A stretch of 64,000 nucleotides of DNA, taken from the NCBI RefSeq assembly GCF_943733665.1, contig NZ_OX030782.1, forward strand, positions 1,514,501-1,578,500. Reading direction: 5' to 3'. Made by a program: the position numbers and the translations under genes. Positions within the stretch are counted from its first letter, which is position 1. Each line of letters starts with the position of its first letter. Below are positions 60,374 to 64,000 of the stretch, in pieces. The notes beneath the pieces are model-generated. The model ran no database searches. It had not been told where the DNA came from and was given only the letters and a program-made list of their open reading frames with translations. Source of the DNA: Aquimarina sp. Aq107. Lineage in GTDB: Bacteria; Bacteroidota; Bacteroidia; Flavobacteriales; Flavobacteriaceae.

Positions 60374-62020
60374 ATGGGTATTATTTCTTTCGTAGGATTC
60401 ACACTTTTAGTTGCTATTATATCTTATTTGGCTACAAGAAAAACCGATGAAACTTCTTCAGATGGTTATTTTTTGGGCGGACGTAGTTTGACTGCTGTAG
60501 TAATTGCGGGTTCTTTACTACTTACTAATTTATCCACAGAACAGATTGTTGGGTTAAATGGTTCTTCATATACAGAAGGTATTTTAGTAATGGCTTGGGA
60601 GACATTGGCCGCTATTGCTATGGTAATCACTGCAATTTTTTTATTACCCAGATATTTAAAAGGAGGAATCACAACTGTACCGCAATTTTTGGAAAGAAGA
60701 TATGACACTACAACGAAAGCAATTACATCAGGTTTGTTTTTAACTGGTTATGTTGTAGTTTTTCTACCGATTGTATTGTATTCTGGCTCTTTAGCAATTA
60801 GTACCATGTTTGATGTCCCAGGATTATTAGGTGTTTCTAAAGAAACTTCTATCTGGATTTGTGTTATCGGTATTGGTGTGATAGGATCAATTTATGCAAT
60901 CTTCGGGGGATTAAAGGCTGTAGCAGTATCTGATACAATAAATGCTGTTGGTTTACTAATAGGAGGTATTATGATTCCGGTTTTTGGTTTATTAGAAATT
61001 GGAGATGGTAGTATTTCTGATGGGATTAGTACTTTAATGACTACAAATCCAGAAAAATTTAAGGTAATTGGAGATAGTAATTCTTCTATTCCTTTCGCAA
61101 CAATATTTACTGGAATGATGTTGGTTCAATTGTTTTATTGGGGTACAAATCAGGCTATTATACAAAGAGCATTAGGTGCTAAAAACCTTAAAGAAGGTCA
61201 AAAAGGTTTATTGTTAGGTTCGTTTCTAAAAATACTTGGTCCTATTATAGTTGTATTACCAGGTATCATAGCATTTCATCTTTTTAATGGAGAGTTAGAG
61301 GTTGCAGATGAGGCATATCCAACTTTAGTGAGTAGAGTATTACCAGTATCTTTAGTTGGTTTCTTTGCGGCAGTATTATTTGGAGCAATTTTAAGTTCAT
61401 TTAATAGTGCATTAAATAGTTCCGTTACTCTTTTTGGTCTGGATATTTACAAAGAATATATCAATAAGGAAGCAAGTGAAAAACAAGTAGTAAAAGCTGG
61501 AAAAAGCTTTGGTGTTTTATTAGCAGTATTAGCTATGGCTGTGGCTCCATTTATAGCAAATGCCGGGAGCCTTTTTGATTATTTACAAGAGGTGAATGGA
61601 ATTTATAGTATTCCTATTTTGACCATTATAGTTGTAGGGTATCTTACGAAGAAAGTGCCTGCAATAGCTGGTAAAATTGGTATTATTTCTGGATCTGTAT
61701 TATATATTTTGAGTCAATTTGTTATAAAGCCAATACTTCAGGGTAACGCAGTAGATGCGGCCAAGGCCAATGGTATTACTGATCTAGCAGAATTAGGAAG
61801 AATAGAAGCATCTGCGTATCCTCATTTTTTACATGTAATGGCAATTCTTTTTGTAGTTAACATTATTATCATGTTAATTATTGGTAAATTGTATCCAAGA
61901 GAAGAGGCATATGAACAGCAGTATACTAAGGAAGTGGATATAACTCCTTGGAAATACACAAAAATTGTAGGTGCAGTAGTGTGTCTTATTGTTATATCTA
62001 CCTATATCTATTTTAAATAA
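60374..62020 (+). CDS. Sodium:solute symporter (SLC5/SSS family)
   Basis: A 548-residue SSS-family transporter with about 14 helices. Signs: YFLGGRSLTAVVIAGSLLLTNLSTEQIVGLNGSSYTEGI at the start, YWGTNQAIIQRALGAKNLKEGQKG, and AAVLFGAILSSFNSALNSS in the middle. The pattern is close to the sugar-type symporters (SglT). The substrate cannot be decided. The next gene starts directly after its stop. Confidence 0.92.
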   Translation: MGIISFVGFTLLVAIISYLATRKTDETSSDGYFLGGRSLTAVVIAGSLLLTNLSTEQIVGLNGSSYTEGILVMAWETLAAIAMVITAIFLLPRYLKGGITTVPQFLERRYDTTTKAITSGLFLTGYVVVFLPIVLYSGSLAISTMFDVPGLLGVSKETSIWICVIGIGVIGSIYAIFGGLKAVAVSDTINAVGLLIGGIMIPVFGLLEIGDGSISDGISTLMTTNPEKFKVIGDSNSSIPFATIFTGMMLVQLFYWGTNQAIIQRALGAKNLKEGQKGLLLGSFLKILGPIIVVLPGIIAFHLFNGELEVADEAYPTLVSRVLPVSLVGFFAAVLFGAILSSFNSALNSSVTLFGLDIYKEYINKEASEKQVVKAGKSFGVLLAVLAMAVAPFIANAGSLFDYLQEVNGIYSIPILTIIVVGYLTKKVPAIAGKIGIISGSVLYILSQFVIKPILQGNAVDAAKANGITDLAELGRIEASAYPHFLHVMAILFVVNIIIMLIIGKLYPREEAYEQQYTKEVDITPWKYTKIVGAVVCLIVISTYIYFK

Positions 62021-64000
62021 TTGAAATATATTAAAAAGACAGTTTTATTTTTATATCTATTTTTTTCTGCGATAATTATTGCCCAAGAATTACCGCCGAT
62101 AGAAGTTTATTCTCCGGATGCTTATGAAGGAGAAACACAAAATTGGTCTATATCCCAAGCTGAGAATAAATATATTTATGTAGCGAATAACAAAGGTCTT
62201 TTAGAGTTTAATGGTGCTAATTGGGAATTGTACCCTACACTAAATGAAACCGTAATGCGATCTGTAAAAGTTGTAGGTCAGCGTGTTTATACCGGTTTCT
62301 ATATGAACTTTGGGTATTGGAAAAAGAATAATTTTGGTAAACTAGAGTACAATTCACTTAGTGATACTATAAAAGAAAAGCTTATAGAAGATGAGCAGTT
62401 TTGGCACATAGTAAATCAAGGTGATTGGATATTATTTCAATCTTTAGATAGGATTTACTTATACAATATTATTACAGAAGAAATTTCGATAATAGAATCT
62501 AAATTGACTCTTACCAATATTTTTAATGTTAATGGTACAATCTATTATCACGATTTAAATAATGGGATCTATAAAATAGAAAAAGGACAACCTATATTGG
62601 TAATAGATGATCCTGAGGTAGTAAATGATAAGATTGTAAATATTTGGAAATCTAATAACAAGATTTTTGTACTTACAACTTCAAAAGGATTTTTTGAGTT
62701 TTCTAATGGAGAAGTTAATAAATGGAATACAGAATCAGATGAGCTGTTAAATGGCGCTACGGTTTATAGCAGTACAACGCTTAAAGATGGTAGTATTGTT
62801 GTAGGTACAATATCTAATGGACTTATATACCTCTCTGATCAAGGTGAGGTTATCTATCAGGTTAATCAGAACAAAGGGTTAAATAACAATACAGTGTTAT
62901 CTTCTTTTGAAGATATGGATGGTAATATTTGGCTTGCCTTGGATAATGGGATTAATTGTCTGAATTTAAAATCACCTATACAGAGTTTTAATGATGATAA
63001 AGGGACAATTGGTACAGTATATACTACTATAGTCTTTAATGGTTTATTATATCTGGGAACGAATCAAGGGTTGTTTTACAAAAGATTGGATAAGGATGAA
63101 CAATTTAAATTTGTCGAAGGCACGAATGGACAAGTTTGGAATCTTTTTAGCTATGATGATACATTGTTCTGTGGTCATGATTCAGGAACTTTTCAAATAG
63201 AAGGGGATAGTTCTCGCTTAATCTGTGCGATTGGTGGGACTTGGATTTTTCGAGTAGTTCCTGGGCATCCTGATTGGTTATTACAAGGGCATTATGGAGG
63301 TCTTAGTATATTACAAAAACAAAATGATACATGGGAACTAAGACATAAAATAGAAGGGTTTGATTATTCTGCAAGGTTTTTAGAAATATATGAAGATCAA
63401 TTGTGGATTAATCACGAATATAAAGGACTATTTAATTTAACACTGGATAAGAACTTTACAAAAGTGCAAAAAATTGTAAAGGATACAACCGCACCGAAAG
63501 GTAAAAACTCTAGTATTGCCAAGTATAAAAACAATATTTTCTATGCTCATCAGAAAGGAGTGTTTTCTTATAACAAAGAGAAGAGAAAGTTTGAAGAAAA
63601 CAATTTAATTAGCAAAGCTTTTGATATAGAAAAAAAAGGTATTGGAAAACTTGTAAAAGATAATAGAGGAGGGCTTTGGAGTTTTGCTGAAGATGAACTG
63701 GATTATATTTTTCAAAGTCAATTTTCAGATAATTTAGATGTTATAAAAGTTCCTATCCCATATGTCTTGAGAAAGGAAATGATAGGTTTTGAAAATATAC
63801 TTCACATAATAGAAGATAAATACCTATTGGGAACTACTTACGGATATATGATTTTGGATTTATCTAGAGTTCACTCTAGAAAGCATAAAATTATTTTAGA
63901 AAAAGTTTCTGCCAAGAAAAAAACTACAGAATTTAAGGAAATCGATGTTCTAGATGCATCTCCTGTTTTTGAATCTAATTTGAACACAGTTTCTTTTGCA
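62021..64000 (+). CDS. Two-component-type propeller sensor protein, partial
   Basis: The 5' part (660 codons, open to the window end) of a large protein. It starts with TTG right after the symporter stop and has a signal peptide (residues 1 to about 22, ending I-I-A-Q). The mature part consists of repeats typical of two-component regulator propellers (e.g. G-N-I-W-L-A-L-D-N-G-I-N-C-L at one blade, LYLGTNQGLFYKRL, GGLWSFAEDEL), followed at the end by what looks like the start of a Y_Y_Y domain (KIILEKVSAKKKT). Downstream there is probably a membrane helix and a LuxR-type HTH or kinase domain, which I cannot see. Adjacent to a symporter, it may sense its substrate or a polysaccharide. Confidence 0.8.
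   Translation, partial: MKYIKKTVLFLYLFFSAIIIAQELPPIEVYSPDAYEGETQNWSISQAENKYIYVANNKGLLEFNGANWELYPTLNETVMRSVKVVGQRVYTGFYMNFGYWKKNNFGKLEYNSLSDTIKEKLIEDEQFWHIVNQGDWILFQSLDRIYLYNIITEEISIIESKLTLTNIFNVNGTIYYHDLNNGIYKIEKGQPILVIDDPEVVNDKIVNIWKSNNKIFVLTTSKGFFEFSNGEVNKWNTESDELLNGATVYSSTTLKDGSIVVGTISNGLIYLSDQGEVIYQVNQNKGLNNNTVLSSFEDMDGNIWLALDNGINCLNLKSPIQSFNDDKGTIGTVYTTIVFNGLLYLGTNQGLFYKRLDKDEQFKFVEGTNGQVWNLFSYDDTLFCGHDSGTFQIEGDSSRLICAIGGTWIFRVVPGHPDWLLQGHYGGLSILQKQNDTWELRHKIEGFDYSARFLEIYEDQLWINHEYKGLFNLTLDKNFTKVQKIVKDTTAPKGKNSSIAKYKNNIFYAHQKGVFSYNKEKRKFEENNLISKAFDIEKKGIGKLVKDNRGGLWSFAEDELDYIFQSQFSDNLDVIKVPIPYVLRKEMIGFENILHIIEDKYLLGTTYGYMILDLSRVHSRKHKIILEKVSAKKKTTEFKEIDVLDASPVFESNLNTVSFA

Overview
The window is AT-rich chromosomal DNA from a member of the Bacteroidota, almost certainly family Flavobacteriaceae. 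Support: a Bacteroidota-type (subtype iii) type VI secretion system (T6SS), a secreted protease with a C-terminal T9SS type A sorting domain, bacillithiol deacetylase BshB1, -7 promoter boxes of the TAnnTTTG kind, few Shine-Dalgarno sites, and a ResB/CcsA fusion for cytochrome c maturation. The several cryptochromes fit a light-exposed, probably marine, lineage; the genus cannot be fixed from sequence alone.

Region 1 (about 0-21 kb) is the T6SS locus. A minus-strand effector operon runs VgrG, DUF2931 lipoprotein (putative immunity), DUF2235 phospholipase (Tle1-like), an unknown 289-aa protein, a DUF4280 PAAR-like tip protein, a 1089-aa VasX-like pore-forming effector candidate, and an overlapping two-helix membrane protein (putative immunity). 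Next come two separately transcribed tube proteins (TssD/Hcp), then a minus-strand group TssN, TssG and a NlpC/P60 lipoprotein, and a divergent plus-strand group TssE, TssF, a PKD membrane protein (TssP candidate), TssK and TssO. Sheath (TssB/C), ClpV (TssH), TssQ and TssR are not in the window.

Region 2 (21-30.4 kb): an M61 peptidase, then a co-directional light/photorepair cluster: folE, flavin reductase, a membrane protein, DUF2256, CRY-DASH, FeS-type (6-4) photolyase, a divergent cryptochrome-like protein, DUF2805 and DUF2452. The same inverted repeat, TTGTTTAA-N16-TTAAACAA, lies upstream of folE and of the DUF2256 operon, suggesting one shared regulator.

Region 3 (30-53 kb) is mostly housekeeping: a LytTR regulator, tRNA-Ser and tRNA-His, M28 peptidase, bshB1 with a trans-sulfuration enzyme, a hybrid histidine kinase, a peroxiredoxin/thioredoxin operon, a T9SS-secreted M36 protease, tpx, dgkA, ftsK, a LolA-like protein, an LptF/LptG permease, ribB with a degenerate GTP cyclohydrolase II domain, a DegT aminotransferase, small redox enzymes and an NhaC antiporter.

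Region 4 (53.4-54.4 kb) is a 1-kb gene-free stretch with three tandem, homologous, apparently non-coding transcription units. Each has two CGAT boxes exactly 20 bp apart, a TAnnTTTGAA box exactly 55 bp after the second CGAT, C-rich tracts and a GCCTC/GAGGC intrinsic terminator. This is the most striking unexplained structure in the window. Region 5 (54.4-64 kb): a CPBP-family membrane protein, rdgB, a KdsC-like phosphatase, a Rossmann/DUF2520 protein, the ResB/CcsA fusion, a sodium:solute symporter and the start of a large propeller sensor protein cut by the window end.
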